Positions 34,557 to 47,915 are shown, counted from the first letter of the stretch. The stretch is DNA of 64,000 nt from Pyrus communis (GCF_963583255.1 NC_084804.1:18356723-18420722), one strand, 5' to 3'. The notes: generated by a model from the sequence alone, not told the origin. A program made the numbers and translations.

Positions 34557-37500
34557 CTCCCCTATGAGTGTGTAAATACTCAACAAAACCATCACATTAG
34601 ATTCTTCAACAGATAAGGTAGAATAGTTGATGAAGTCATCGGCACAATAGGTGATCATGAGTCTCAAATTTACTTTGAAGTATGGATTTGTAAAAACCCA
34701 CAAAAACCTTGCTATGGTAAAACCCAAGGAATGGGGAAAACCCATAGACTAAGGAGAAAAGTAAGAAAAATATGCTTAATGTCTAAAACGTTTGTCAAAC
34801 TGGATGAAGGTAGTGAACTCAACGGAGTATGATCATCTCAGGATGGGTGCCTCATTAAAACCTAATTAGGTAGCAAAAACCCAATGGGAAAAATGCTCTT
34901 AATCGTAGGGAAAAAGAGTACATTAAGATCATGTGAGTATGCTTCAAGATACTCCCCCTGAGTCAAACATAACTTCTAAATAAGAGAACTACAAGCGATT
35001 CAACTCAGATAATTTACGCATACCGATTCCTTGGACGAGCTTTTGAAATGTAGACTTGAGTAATGACTTGGGGAAAAGATCAGCCAAGTTGTCTTGGGAA
35101 CTGATTGCATGACTTCAATATCCTGATGCTTTGTTGATGTAGATGTAGGCGCAATATGTCTTGGCGTTGACTTCGTTGATGTGTCATGGCTTGGTTGGGT
35201 TAATACATGCGGCATAATCTTCATGGATCGTCGTCGGGACTTAACGATGGATGAAAACACAACAAGTACTTCGAATATACTCAACAAGAACTTCTAACCA
35301 TCTCTCACTTATGGCGTAGTGAAGTGAGGTGAGTCTTGGAACGATTCGAAGATTTCACAACTAAGGTTATATCATAGACCTCCAAGATATTGCGATATCC
35401 TTAACGGTAAAGACATAACCATTTGGGGATTTTGCCTTGTGCGGGTTTGATAAGTAACCTGCGTCAGCATAACAAACAAGGCAAGCATCATTTCGAGGAT
35501 CAGGGGGGTTGGATCCGCTGGAGATGTGTTGGGATTTACCTTCATGGTACCTTCAAGGTACGTCTTTAATACCAAATCAGTGGTTGCATGTAGGCGCAAT
35601 GCTGCATCTTTACCAAGATCAACAGGGAATGAGATGTCCTGTCTAAATACAATGAGCTAAGTACAAAGAAGCGCAAAGTTGAACTTAGATATGGAATTTC
35701 GGATTCCATAACCTCTTCAAGAGTCTCATTTGCATATAACGTATGGACGATCAAAGGTATACTCAAAGGTGACACATTCTGAGTGTAGTTCGACTGGTAG
35801 ACCAAAATACCGTCATAACAATGCTTCAACTTTAGGTTAAGGAATAAACGAGTTTTCCTAAGATCCCTCATCTCAAATTCCATCTTCAGGTATGAGGTAA
35901 TTTTCTCAAGCTTTTCTGGAGTCTTAGTGAGATTCGTGTTAACGACATAAACTGTAACTCTAGCAATTTGGAATAAGACTTCATAGTTTAACATGCAAGG
36001 GCATAATTCATCCCTGACTAATCAAATAATCACGTAGACGGGTATACCACATCCGTCAAATTTTTCAATCCATAAGTGAACGCCTCAAAACGAGTTATGA
36101 AGGTGTTCCGTGGTTTTGGAACTATTTGAATCAGTCCATGTAATTCTTCGGGAACTTACATGTAAATCTTCGTATCTATATCCCCATGGAAAAAACACTA
36201 ATCACATTTCATAATGCTACTATCAATCACAGGACGTTTGAGAGAAACCTTGCGCCGTAAAGCGTGCATCATATCGTACTATTTCATTCATCTCATAACG
36301 CTTCCTTTCCCACTTGTAACACAATAGGGTTACCTTGGGCTGTGTAGGAACGACAGGTCCAATACACACTTTGGTAAGGAATTTGACCTGGATTGTATCT
36401 TTAGTTGTCCAATCAGTTTTACGTTGTCACTTAATCAACGGAATACAGTTCGATATCGTCGCTTTTCATTTATGTCGGTAGCTACCATATAAGTGAAAAC
36501 ATCATCGATGATAATCTCATTTCAATTCCATTTAGCTCATCTAAACTAGTATACTGGACCAAGAACTTTAAGTCTTGGGAGAAATCCGGATTAATCTCAT
36601 GAGATGGAAATGATTTGAGACAACGATCGAGTTTAAATTCATTGTTGTGTCATGTCTTCTTTTTCCAGGGAAGTGAATCCTACGAACCGAATGATCTGTG
36701 GTGCCCCAGGTCAAGACAGATAGATTGGCTATCTGCCGGTGTACCGGACCATCCAACAGAGGCGTCTAAACCGTCCAATAAGGGCGGTACACCCTCTAGG
36801 AATGTTGACTCGATGTCAGTTAAGTACGTTTATCCTTGCAGGTATGTTTACAGCTGGTATATGATCTTGTCACTTTAGCTAGATCAGAGGAATACTTCTG
36901 GAGCAATGTTCTGAAAACTAGAATTCATCGCACTTGCTTATCATACTTATGCGGTATGGGGATCGAGATGAGACATAGTGGGTAACGTCCACGCAACTTC
37001 GCGTCGTTCTATAGGAACGTTGACGTTTTTATCTCCCTCTAATGGCGAGAAGACTGTCTCATTAAAGTGACAACCCGCAAATGAGCGGTAAAGAGATCGC
37101 ATGCAAGGGTTCTAAGAGAGCTAGTATGAAGGAGAATCATGATCGACAAAAGATACATATCCTTCTTTAAGGACCCATGGTGGTACGTTGCGGCGGCGCA
37201 ACTTGGTATGTGGAATGCACACCCAAATGCTTGAATACGAAAATCGTCAGGTTCGTACCTAGTAATCAATTGTAACGTCTTATAGGTTAGGTCGCAATGG
37301 GCCTCAAGGCAGACCAAAATAATTGCGTACAAGGATTGCATAGCCCTAGGCAGAAATCGAAAACTTGGTACGTTTACTAAAATTCGGGCGATCATTTAAA
37401 TTGCGCTTTATGATCACTAGGCCAGACTCTTTAGGGTGAACATGGGAATTCAATGTTCAATTATAAACCCAAAATACATGCAATACTTTATCAAAAAACC

Positions 37501-39689
37501 GTCGATATAAACTCTCTGGCATTATCCAGTCTCCCAGACCTTAAGGGATAAGTAGGGTGGTGAGCCCTTACTCGGCCATAAGGTTTAGCAGCAATGTGTG
37601 TGGACAAACATATGACCAGTTTGTCGATTCATCAACCAAAACCATAAGTATTAATATGGTCCACATTTTGGTTGGATTAGTCTACATATATTCCCTTGAA
37701 TCCACTGTGAAAAGAGAGTCGTGTCGTATCTTTGCAAGGAATGATATAGAAAATCAATTTCCCTAATGAGCATGCTTGGCAAAGTGTGCTTGCAAGCACA
37801 ATATCCTTACTTCAGATAAGGAGATGCATTGTAGCATCAGTGTTCGACCTAAGTGTCCCAAAAGGTTGTGCCAAAGCAAGTAAACTGCTCAATCACTAGG
37901 CTCCAGGCCGACCACATGTGGTGTATTCCCAGTTGGGAGACAACCCATTGGCCCCAAATCAAAGCTTCAAGCTTATTTTTGGAGATGGTGCAAAGATATT
38001 TCACTCTATTTTCTTCAATGGTTTCATTTACGATCATTGTCATCTCGAATATCCTTAAAAACTCAACATCAGGGAGAATTTAGGGTCCCTTAAATGGTGA
38101 TGTAGTACCATTCATACAACGATGAGCGTGCCAATGCTCTTAATCAGGTTGGATAGACATGAAGTCGTTGTTAGATATATGATTTAGGTGCAAAGTAGTG
38201 TGCGTAGTACGCATTTATCCAGACAACTAACTTTCCCACATTCCAGCCTAATCATGTGTTTAATTGAATCAATCACATGTATTAAGAAAGATGATTCAAT
38301 TAACTCATATTCGAGGACAATATCAATAAGATTATCCATAAGTAAAACATACACCAAACTTGAATCCAAGAACATGGAAAAATGTTCACAAAGTAAATGG
38401 TTTACTAAGGGGATTTGGCCAACAAGGCCATCCATGTCAAAATTTGGCTCTTCCAACGGTTCTTGGTGGAGCAAAAATTAGTCTCACATATTGACTACTA
38501 GAATGGTACTCCTTAACAACATTGGTAGGGGCACGAACAAGTGTATAACCAATGATCTATTCCATCAAGATGGAAGAAGATTCTGCAGGGTTTAGGTTCG
38601 AGAATATTATCCCTTATTCTTGAAATTTTAGGTCTTAGGTGCCAAGGATCACGCCTCGGGCACGATGCCACACCTTGGCAAGCCCTGATTCTACCATATG
38701 TTTGTGGTAGTAATCAGATCCGAGAATGTGGTAAACTTCTGCTTTCTACACTGCTATTTCAGGGGCGAGTTAGAAACATGGAAGGACGAGAAAAACATTC
38801 TCCATTCAAAATTCGATCGAATTTATAAACTTCAGAATTGTACTCATTCATGGACGTAATCATGGTGTGCTTCAGGCAATATGTCACATGATCACACGGT
38901 CCGTAGGAGCGAGCCAAAGAGCCATGGAATCCTTGTTCGGAAGGTGTTTCCATTGATAATGCTTCGGGCATAAGTCTTCAAATGAAGATCATGGCGGAGG
39001 CTTATTCAGCTCTTCCTTGCCATTGTTGGCTTCAATGGTTTCTCAGCTTCTTGATAGTCAAGTGGAGATTCACATCTTGTACCCCACATAAAATGGTTTT
39101 TCTTAGAAAACATCCAAATAAGGGAAATCAAACTTGTGATGGTTCGACAATCCACTGAATTGGAGGGAACAAGATTGTGATTGGTGCTATGGAATGAAGC
39201 ATCAAAGTTAGAACATTCGAGTGCTAAGACATGGTTTTCATGAAAAATGTTGGGTTTTCATGGGTGTATTGTTTTATGAAAACTTCGGGTTTCAAAAACA
39301 CTAAATTTGAAACTACAGGTTCAATTTAGTTTTATGAACAATTAGTTCATAATGAGAGGTTCCTATAAGAAACAGAAAATGCAATATGCTGATTTAAGTA
39401 TAGTGGATTTGAGTTTCTTCGGGAACTCAAGTGTGAGAGCTTCGTTACTATGAAAGTATGTGACGGTTCAAAGCATAAAAATAAATTATTGAATCGTTAA
39501 TGTCCAAAAGTGATCTTCAGGTCAATAATTTTGGATTCATTATCAGATTAATGGACTGCATGCTACTTTTAATTAATTCAATAAATCGGGCCATACCGGG
39601 TCAATTGTAGAAGTAAAATAATATTAACATACGGGTTAAAATTATTTAGAATAATAAAATAATAGTATTGGGTCAAAAAATAGAGCCCC

Positions 39690-40205
39690 AACAATATTTG
39701 GGCTTGGTGCCGTGGGTAAAGGCATGGGTTGGATGCGTTAAGTAGAAAAGGGAGGGCCTAAAAAGGACCTCGGGAGTGACTGCAGGTCACGTGTCGAGGG
39801 GTATAGGCCCAGCCATTAAGGCTGGCGTGTTGGACCGAGGGGGTAGGCATGGGAGAAGGCCCAGAAAAAGCTGGCTTGTAGATGTGGCGCGGTGAGCCCA
39901 GCCGCAAGGGCTGGCTACATGTGATGCGGGTCGGAGCATCTGCAAAGCCCAGCAACCATAAAGGTTGCGGCATGCAGGTTGTGGGCCGAGACAAGAGGGC
40001 AGGGCTGCAGGCCTGTGTGACATGGACCCAAGCCAAGGCTTGGTGCTGTCCGAGGTAGCGGCGGACCCAAATAGGGCTGCGCAAGTGGTCCATCTCGTCA
40101 ATGTTATCCACGGTGATGCCGTGGTGTTGCCACGGCAGTGGTGCCGCAAAATCCCAAGTTCCAATCCTTCTATTTCGAAATTGTTAGGGTTCTACAAGCC
40201 CTAAT
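39690..40205 (-). other. GC-rich hairpin block inside the decayed Copia element
   Basis: Sharply richer in G+C than its surroundings. Contains several short hairpins: CAGCC/GGCTG (39810-39824), AGCCCAGCC/GGCTGGCT-like (39895-39916), GCAACC/GGTTGC (39952-39968), CAAGCC/GGCTTGG (40029-40043) and GCCGTGG/CCACGGC (40118-40136). Overlapping minus-strand frames of 117-125 codons resemble no protein I know. Its position corresponds to the leader or gag region. Confidence 0.5.
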
Positions 40206-40676
40206 ATGCTTCTAATTTAATTTTATACTTTAACTCACAAATTTCATATAGCATAATTGCGTAATGCATGAAACAAATATATATATTGACAAATATATGA
40301 AACATATACAATATATATATCGAAAGGTAAATATAAATGTAGAGGATTCATGCATCATGGGGAATTTTTTTTCATGCTTCATAGTCGTTTCAAATATCTT
40401 ACTTTATTTTAAGTGTACCTGATTGGCAGAAAACGATAAAACTTAAAAGCCTTTGAATTTGTTGAAGATCCTTCTTGGAATGCCGAAATTGCTTCTCCAA
40501 TGCGTTGTATCACGTTCAATAAAGAAAAATTAAATTGAATCAAAAGCATGTAGATCAATTCAAAATAATAAATTAATTAATCATGAAAAGGATGATTAAA
40601 ACGTAATACTCTCTTGATTGGAGAATAAACTTTCTTTAGCGCAGCGTCAAGAGCATGCTGATAACGTATTGTAGGC

Positions 40677-40934
40677 ATAATTTATTGAACAATTATGGAG
40701 GCCAAAGAGAGAGGGAAGATGTGGCATAGAGAGAAGAAAAGAGAGATGTGTAATTGTGGGTGTGTTTGATTCACCCTATTGTGCCTTTATTTATAGTAGT
40801 AGAAAGGGTAAAACCTTTCCCTTTAGGATTACAACATTTAACAGGTAATCTAATCCTAATAGGAATATATAATACTTTCCCAGATTGTCTAGGACTTACA
40901 CAATCACATTCTTATTCTAAATATGACTGCAACA
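40677..40934 (-). repeat. Copia 5' LTR (258 bp)
   Basis: Partner of 34307-34556. The terminal TGTTG has become TATTG here. An extra GGCATAGAGAGAAG-like segment is present near 40720. Confidence 0.9.
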
Positions 40935-40939
40935 CATTG

Positions 40940-42666
40940 TCCTTTTAGTTAACCAAAAAAGAAAATTCACAAAGTTTAGAAAATAAAATTCGGTCATTTC
41001 TAGTTCCGTCATTTTGTTAGTAATCTCAAATTTTCTCTACCAAGAGCAGTATTAATTTTTTAAATATTTATAACATCATGAGGTCATCTTATTCAGAATT
41101 TTTTTACATCAGACTTTAACATGGCGGGGCCATAATTATAGGAAATCAAAATTCTAAAGGATTCTTCTTTTGACAGAAAATTACTGGATTTGCAGTCAAT
41201 TAGCTCCGCAAAAAGTTGTCCGTTGATACCGTGACCTTCATTACATCACCTTACCATAAGTTTGAACTCTATAACTGATAAATAAATGGGGAGGAAGGAA
41301 AATAAATCCAGGTCTGGTTGCACAAAAGTGGCCATGATATGATTTTTCTCCACTTGTAAATCAAGCATGCCTTTTTCTATTCACACATCATGATCATCCA
41401 AGTTCACCCCAATACTTTTCTAAAACCAATCTTACTTTTATTAATTAGAGAAAAAAATTATGAAAATAAACAACACACACCACATGGCCACAGGCTCAGC
41501 ACCCTCCCTCTCCACTCCTTCCCCTCTTCAACTTAAAATTGAATTGAATAACACCTCCCTCTTCCTTTCTCCCATCCTTTTCAATTAGAAAAATGTGTTG
41601 CTGAGATTACTTGAATACAAAACTCAGACATTTTTCTTCTTTTCTCTTGTTGCGCTCTCTGTTTAACTAGTGGTTTGTTGATTATTCGATGGTTGATAAT
41701 GGAAATACTGCCCTAATTTAGATGTATTAATGATAGAAAAGAGGCCGATGGTCATTTTCTACACTCAAAATGACTATGATTGGACAAGTGTCATGAAATT
41801 AGAGAAGCCACATCCATTTTGGTTGCAAAGATTTGAACTCGTCTAATACAAAGCACCTTCTCAAATTTATGACTTTGCCTACATTATTCCTTTTCCATTT
41901 GTCCCAAACAAACAAGACATATAGACGATAACTAACTCTTGGTTTAGTTGTATTTCTCTTTCTCATGGTGAAATTTTTTTTGAAATTCAAATCTCTTGTT
42001 TCTCATTGATTAAAGAAAACAAGAGATATAGACTCGATCAAAGACCAGATCAACTTCACTGTAAGAGTAGTTCCACCGTGAGAAAGGCCCCCAGGCTATT
42101 CACTATTTAATCCATCCAGTGAACAGTAACTACCCTTAATGAACAGTAATTGCTTTTTGCATCTCCACCCCTACACTGAATAGCCTTAGGAATAGGCAAT
42201 AAAATATATTTTTTATTTATTTATAAAATAATAAAAATAATTTAATTTGTAATTTCGAATAAGATTTTTAATCGTTCTCATTGTGCCACGTGTCATTATT
42301 TGAAAAGACAATTATTGGTGATGAATTTCGATAAGATTTTTATCTAATGCCGTTGTGCCACGTGTTATTACCTTTTCAAAATCGTTGAGGATAGATTTCC
42401 AATAAGATTTTTAACCAATTACGTCACGCCACGTATCATAATCTGTTTACAATCTTTGAGGATAGATTTCAATCAGATTTTTAGCGAATGACGTGGCATT
42501 ATCTACAATTTAATCCTTTCTGAATCCTCCATATAATCCACTATCCATCCCCATAAATCTCACACCAATTTTCTGAAGATCTTTAACATTATTCATAGTT
42601 TCTGCTTCCTTCTTCACCAAAATCAAAATCAGTATCATTATTCATAGTTTCTGCTTCCTTCTTACA
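40940..42666. other. Spacer upstream of Harbinger pseudogene
   Basis: AT-rich. From about 42065 the sequence (TTCCACCGTGAGAAAGGCCC, CAGTGAACAGTAA) resembles the non-coding ends of PIF/Harbinger elements and related MITEs. Three loosely repeated phrases of the type TGCCACGTGTCATTA and GATTTTTAACCAAT lie at 42280-42500. Termini could not be defined. Confidence 0.45.
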
Positions 42667-43885
42667 ATGTCTTCTTCTTCAAGGATGATGTGGGAAATCG
42701 ATATGCAAGAGGAATGATTGTTTAACCAATCAGAAGGAATGTTCAATCTCTAGGTGGTCCAAAATGAGAGGGAAGAGGATGAATAGCGTAGAAAGAGGGA
42801 TGACGAAGCAAGAATGGGCAGAGCCTCACATTCCCATCTAGTCATCCAAGCTGTGGGTCAGATCTACAGGCCCAACCGTTCCAGAAACCTTGATAGAAGC
42901 AGGCAACGACGAGGTATGGAACTCTTGGACGATTATTTTTTCCATAATAGTGCATTCAATGATATGTACTTTAGATGTCGTTTTAGAATGGAACGACATT
43001 TGTTCAACAAAATCATGATTACTGTTTGCAACCATGATTCTTACTTTGTGCAAAAGAAGGATGATTTTGGCGCTATGGGTCTCCTTCATGAGCAAAAAAT
43101 TACTGCTGCCTTGCGGATGCTTGTATATGGAGCATCTGCAGACCAAGTGGATGAGATAACGAGGATGGGGAAATCAACCATTCTTGAGTCCATGATGAGG
43201 TTTTGCGCAGTAATCGAATCTATCTACACTGTAGAGTACCTCTGGAGACCTACTGACATGGATTTGCAAAGGCTTCTGAAGAAGGGCGAGATGCGAGGTT
43301 TTCCTAGGATGATTAGAAGCATCGACTGTATGCACTAGACCTAGAAAAAAATGTCAAAGTGCATGACAAGGCACTTATGGGGACATAAAATGAGTATCAT
43401 TTTGGAGGCGGTGGCATCTTTTGATGCATGGATTTGGCACACATTTTTCGGGGTTCTGGGAGCTCAAAATGATCTCAATGTCCTTACCCAATCCTCAATG
43501 TTCAACGATGTCTTGCAAGGAAAGCCACCAAAAGTCATGTACTAGATCAACGGACATAAGTGCGACATGCCATACTACTTAGCAGACGACATTTACCCAA
43601 GGTGGTCATCGTTTGTCAAAACAGTGCCATGTCCGCGAACTGCAAAGGAAAAACACTTTGCAAGCTGTCAAGAGGGGTGCAGGAAGGATGTGGAGCGTTG
43701 TTTTGGTATTCTCCAAGCTTGATGAGAGATTGTCAAGGGTGCCTACTAGAATGTTTGATATAGAGTCGCTTCGATCCATCATGATGACGTGAATCACTCT
43801 TCACAACATGATTGTAGAAGATGAGTACGATTATGATGCCGTTGATGAATATGAGCCAAACACGATGAACAATTCCAGAACATAA
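42667..43885 (+). pseudogene. PIF/Harbinger transposase, degraded
   Basis: Starts MSSSSRMMWEIDMQEE and then meets several stops. The best open part (42814-43338) reads MERHLFNKIMITVCNHDSYF, ALRMLVYGASADQVDE and GFPRMIRSIDCMH, the last including the first catalytic Asp of the HARBI1-type DDE nuclease. Downstream frames give SIILEAVASFDAWIWHTFFG, NDLNVLTQSSMFNDVLQG, YYLADDIYPRW (second Asp), RKDVERCFGILQA (catalytic Glu region) and ITLHNMIVEDEYD. Family proteins are cut-and-paste nucleases. At least five nonsense or frameshift lesions make this copy inactive. Confidence 0.85.
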
Positions 43886-45914
43886 ATATATTGTGCTCAT
43901 GACACCACCGAAGAACCCGTGCAATTGCATCTCATTACTCGTAAGAGGATCATGAGTAACTTTAACCTAGTTAGTACACAACGCAACATCTTCAATAAGC
44001 GTCCAATTCGTACTTGCATCAGTAGTTATTTTGTTGGAAAAAAAATTGGATTGAAACTTTGAGAGAAAGATAGGAATGTGGTTGAAAGTAGTTGATAAAA
44101 TATGAAATTGTGGTGTAAGGTAGAAGATAATGAGAATGTATTTATAGAAAAGTAAAATCAATTTTTTTTTTAATTTGTCAAAAAGTTTTTTTTTTTCGGA
44201 TTTTTATTAATTTTTTACATTTTTTTTTATTTTTATTCACCTAATTAATCTCTACCGTTGGAAAAAAAATTGAAATCCAACACTCTAGATTGTGCCACGT
44301 GGCACAACGGTAAGATTTCTGATTTTTAAACTTTTTTTTTTAAATTTATAAATGTGAATAACGTGGACCGTTGATCTCAGATCCAACAGTTGAAATTAAA
44401 TAAGGTTTTAAAATTATTATTACCCTTGAAAATCCAATGGTATAAAACAAATAACCGTTGAGATCTAACGGACGCCGAGGCGCCAGGTGGCCTTCAACAG
44501 TCACTGACGAAGGCCTACACACGCGGGCCCCAGCGGCTGACGCAAAACAGAAGCAAAATGTGGTTGACATCAGGGCGACGTCTCGGGCTGACAACTCTCC
44601 ACGGGCCTGCTCGGGCTTGCTCGCCATCACATGTTGGGCTTCATCACTTGGGCTCTTTGGCCCTGTTTCTGCACCTATCCCTTGGGCTGGAGCACACGGT
44701 GGAAGCGCTCTATGCCAAGAGACACAAATTGCCGGATCTGATAATGTAGTGCCAACAGTGATCATCACCAAATTTTCTAATTCTATAGTGACAAGCACCC
44801 TATGTTCTATAGTGAATTGGCTTTTGGCAATAAGATAGTGAGTAGTGACAAGAGAATTCACATGATCCACCTTATACTATTAGAAGCCTGACTAGCTAGC
44901 TAGGGATATCATTGATAATTCTTCAAATTCTACGCATGCTTCCCCTTGACTCTACGGCATAATGTTTCGGTTGAAGACTTACAAAAACACAAATTTGGGA
45001 CGGCCGTGTATATATTAAAACAATAAATAATAACTTGAATGCAAGGACTGGATTGCCTAACTTGTGTTTTGGGTTTAAACTTCCTTTCTTTATAGTAATT
45101 TAGAGTAGAAATATCGTTTGTTTTATAAAAAAAAAAATAATAATTTGACCATTCATAATGTTAATTCAAATTTAAATAGAACAAACACCACGTAGTATTA
45201 TAGAATAAAACTTAGTGAATGGATTTGATGTCCTAGCACAGTTAGAGTACATGCACCTTTCTACTACTATCAAAACATAGCATGTATATATGAATGAACA
45301 ATGAATGTGCAATCAAGAATCAAATAACTGAGAATCAGACGACCAAATATCACGATGTATATATGCTCTTGTCTACGTTAAAAAATAAATAAATAAATGC
45401 ATACATGCACCTTCCTACTACTTGTTAGTTATTAGCAATAAACGGTTCATTGTTTTTTGTTTTTTCCCTCCAAAACTAATCAACATCATTTGCATGAGAT
45501 TATTGGTTAATTGGATGAAATGTGGGGTCGTCTTCAATGGGTGCAAAAGTCCAGCAACCCCTTTACGTTAGCCATGTTATTGCTGTCCTTTTGTGCAAGC
45601 ATCATTAGTTTTGAGCCTACTTCACCTGGTTGAAATAGCCTACTTCTACTTATATTATTCAATATTTAACCAAAACCCCTTAAATTATTCAGAATAAGTA
45701 ATAATTTTGATCATATTAGGTGCGATATCTATTAAAAAGTTTGGGATAAAGTTAGTGAAGTACAAAATTTATTTTATATTATTCAACATATATTTTTCGT
45801 GAGATTTGAATTTAGAATATCTTTTAACAAAGTAAAAATTATTTTAATAATTTTATTTAGAATTCCTATTTTAGCCCTGTTAGCTAAACAATTCTTGTGA
45901 CTGAAGCTTCTCTC
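43886..45914. other. Spacer with a GC-rich island
   Basis: 44460-44760 is GC-rich (ACGCCGAGGCGCCAGGTGG, GGGCCCCAGCGGCTGACGC) within AT-rich flanks. Overlapping frames there resemble no known protein. 45060-45135 may carry a SINE 3' end (ATATCGTTTGTTTTATAAAA). The rest is AT-rich non-coding. Confidence 0.45.
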
Positions 45915-45922
45915 TATAAATA
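45915..45922 (+). promoter_or_regulatory. TATA box of PR-1 gene
   Basis: TATAAATA 85 bp upstream of the ATG at 46000. The same box followed by the shared leader CATGTCCCATTTGT occurs upstream of the second PR-1 gene. Confidence 0.75.
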
Positions 45923-45999
45923 CCATAATCCCATGTCCCATTTGTGTTAAGACCAACCTCTGATATTCCCACCTGCATCTTACACAAAGATACAGAAAA

Positions 46000-46506
46000 A
46001 TGGGGTACTCTAGTAACCTTTTACTATGCATATTCTCCACAGCAATAATCGTAGCTGCTCATACCTCCCTAGCCCGGAAAGTCGGTTATTATCCCCCTAA
46101 CCCTCACCAAGACTTCGTCGATGAACACAACAGAGCTCGGGCAGCAGTTGGTGTCGGTCCGATCAAATGGAACGACACTGTAGCAGCCTATGCTCAGCAG
46201 TATGCCAATACAAGAGTGAGAGGGTGTGACATGGAGCATTCAGGAGGGCCTTATGGTGAGAACTTGGCTGAAGGCTATGGAGAAATGACCGGTGCTCAAG
46301 CTGTGAAGTTTTGGGTGACTGAGAAACCCAACTATAACTACGCCTCCAATAAGTGTGTTGGTGATGAATGCGGACATTATACCCAGGTGGTTTGGCGCAA
46401 CTCGATTCATCTTGGATGTGCAAGGGTCAAGTGTGACAATAATTGGGTTTTTGTCATTTGCAGCTATGATCCTCCTGGTAACTATGAGGATGAACGTCCA
46501 TACTAA
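46000..46506 (+). CDS. PR1: Pathogenesis-related protein 1 (PR-1), intact
   Basis: Intronless 168-aa CAP-superfamily protein. Residues 1-25 form a signal peptide (LLLCIFSTAIIVAAHTSLA), so it is secreted to the apoplast. The CAP domain follows: HQDFVDEHNRARAAVGVGPI (about 36-55), MEHSGGPYGEN (78-88), the CAP1 signature GHYTQVVW (125-132) and the CAP2 signature VICSYDPPGNY (152-162), ending ERPY. The six conserved cysteines (76, 119, 124, 140, 145, 154) for three disulfides and the His/Glu cleft residues are present. PR-1 proteins bind sterols and, in some cases, release the CAPE peptide from their C-terminus; here the last residues after the conserved CNYD-type motif are PPGNYEDERPY. The family is often salicylate-induced; induction here is inferred. 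The start is the only ATG at the signal peptide, and a TATA box lies 85 bp upstream. Confidence 0.95.
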   Translation: MGYSSNLLLCIFSTAIIVAAHTSLARKVGYYPPNPHQDFVDEHNRARAAVGVGPIKWNDTVAAYAQQYANTRVRGCDMEHSGGPYGENLAEGYGEMTGAQAVKFWVTEKPNYNYASNKCVGDECGHYTQVVWRNSIHLGCARVKCDNNWVFVICSYDPPGNYEDERPY

Positions 46507-47907
46507 GAGGAGAATTTAAGTGAAACCAGTTTATTGTTGTTGTGACGTCTCAAATTACTAATAGGGTTATTATACAAAATGGTCCATGAGATTTGTATGA
46601 TCAATAGAAATGGTATTTGAGATTGAAAATCAATAGAAATGGTCCCTGAGATTGTCTATCATTCATGATTTTGGTCATTCCGTTAAAAACTCTTCGGACA
46701 ATTTTCAAAGCTTCGTAACTCAATCGATTCTTAACCAAATTCGACCCATAATATATCAAAATGAAGATAAGAAAGTGTAGAACAAGATTATTCCTATTTG
46801 GAGGCCCAATGATTGCCGGAGATGGTCAGAAAATAGCCTGAAAGGTGACTGGTCCGCTCGAAAACTGGAAAACTGGCCGGAAACTAGGTAAACTTTAAAC
46901 GTTCATAACTTCTTCAATACTCAACGAAATCAAGTGATTCAAAAACGAAAATCATACTTCTCGATGAGACGAAGAGTACCAGCATATTAAATGAGTTGAG
47001 TACCAACGTATTTTTTAGGAGTAGACTTGATGTTAAGAAAAAAAGGAAAACAAAAGCTAAAGCAAATATACAAATAAAGCACCGTCGGAGCTGGATCTGT
47101 GAAATGTAATGCCAAAAGTGATCACTTAAAAGATATTGCTGAAGTGATTATTGACTTTGGCCTTTAGTATGATAGATAGTGATATGAATTCACGAGATAG
47201 TGGCATGAATTCACGAGATAGTGGCATGAATTCACGAGATCACCTTACTGTTATAAGCGTGGCCGGGGATCACTTCGAATTCTTGCGTAATGTTATGCTA
47301 ATCAAGTAAGATTCTGACCTGAATTCACATAATAACTGGTATAAGTATTGAGAGTATGAATCTTATATTATTTATTAGTTTAAGGTGAGTTTATACTATC
47401 AATCATTTTCAACATGTAAGAAAGTTAGAGATGAAAAATATCATGTCGAAGGAAAATTTCAATTTGCCGTAGGTATCATTTAAGAAAATGAAATAGCAAA
47501 TACAGAAGTGATATTTTTAATTTTCTATATATAATTTTCTAACTGATTATTTATTAAGTCACATGATGAGATATAAAGAGATAAGATATAACCCAAGGCA
47601 GTTATTTTGACTTACAAATTTCACGTAACAACACGTCATGCTAGAGAGACCAAATGTAAACTGCATATGACGTGGCGAATAATGGTTGGATTCATTCTTT
47701 AAATAATTAAAAAAAAATCAATCTACAAAAAGATGGTCTATCTAACATTTTTCTGTAACAACACATTAACCAAATCGGAAGTTGGTTAGTTATTCATTTT
47801 GTTTTGTCCTCTATATTTATCTTATTAATTCCAACTATATTAAATCCCTTCCCTTTTCAAGGCAGCTCGTAGCTAGGGAAAAAAACTGTAGCATGCCTTT
47901 ATCTTTC
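46507..47907. repeat. Spacer with dispersed and tandem repeats
   Basis: 46560-46700 repeats the phrase ATAGAAATGGTCC(C/A)TGAGATT, typical of a dispersed plant repeat. 47175-47237 holds three 21-bp units GATAGTG(G/A)(C/T)ATGAATTCACGA. No gene seen. Confidence 0.6.
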
Positions 47908-47915
47908 TATAAATA
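47908..47915 (+). promoter_or_regulatory. TATA box of frameshifted PR-1 gene
   Basis: TATAAATA 100 bp upstream of the ATG at 48008, followed by CATGTCCCATTTGT as in the intact gene 2 kb upstream. Confidence 0.7.

Larger units (their letters stand above)
34307..40934 (-). mobile_element. Decayed Copia retrotransposon with two LTRs
   Basis: LTRs at 34307-34556 and 40677-40934, ends TGTTG...CAACA, with target duplication CATTG at 34302-34306 and 40935-40939. On the minus strand the sequence after the 5' LTR reads CGTTATCAGCATGC, close to the CGTTATCAGCACG primer site common in Copia. A polypurine AGGGGAG lies beside the left LTR. Recognisable but broken pol: integrase C-terminal region (DDFRIQAFGCAFHIPSCAAA, about 37160-37260), reverse transcriptase after the catalytic site (TNLTKTPEKLEKITSYLKME, 35800-35945), and the RNase H tail (NLADLFPKSLLKSTFQKL, 35000-35090). 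Stops and frameshifts are everywhere, so it is far older than the element at 15913. Confidence 0.9.

Noticed and set aside
39758..40164. Two overlapping minus-strand frames of 117 and 125 codons
   Set aside because: No recognisable domain; openness explained by high GC content of the hairpin block.
44346..44870. Minus-strand frame of 174 codons in a GC-rich island
   Set aside because: No family resemblance, overlaps equally open plus-strand frames, and GC-rich sequence lowers stop frequency.
45525..45575. Possible PR-1 fragment, CTTCAATGGGTGCAA
   Set aside because: Only about 15 bases match the PR-1 CAP2 region and flanking codons do not continue the similarity.
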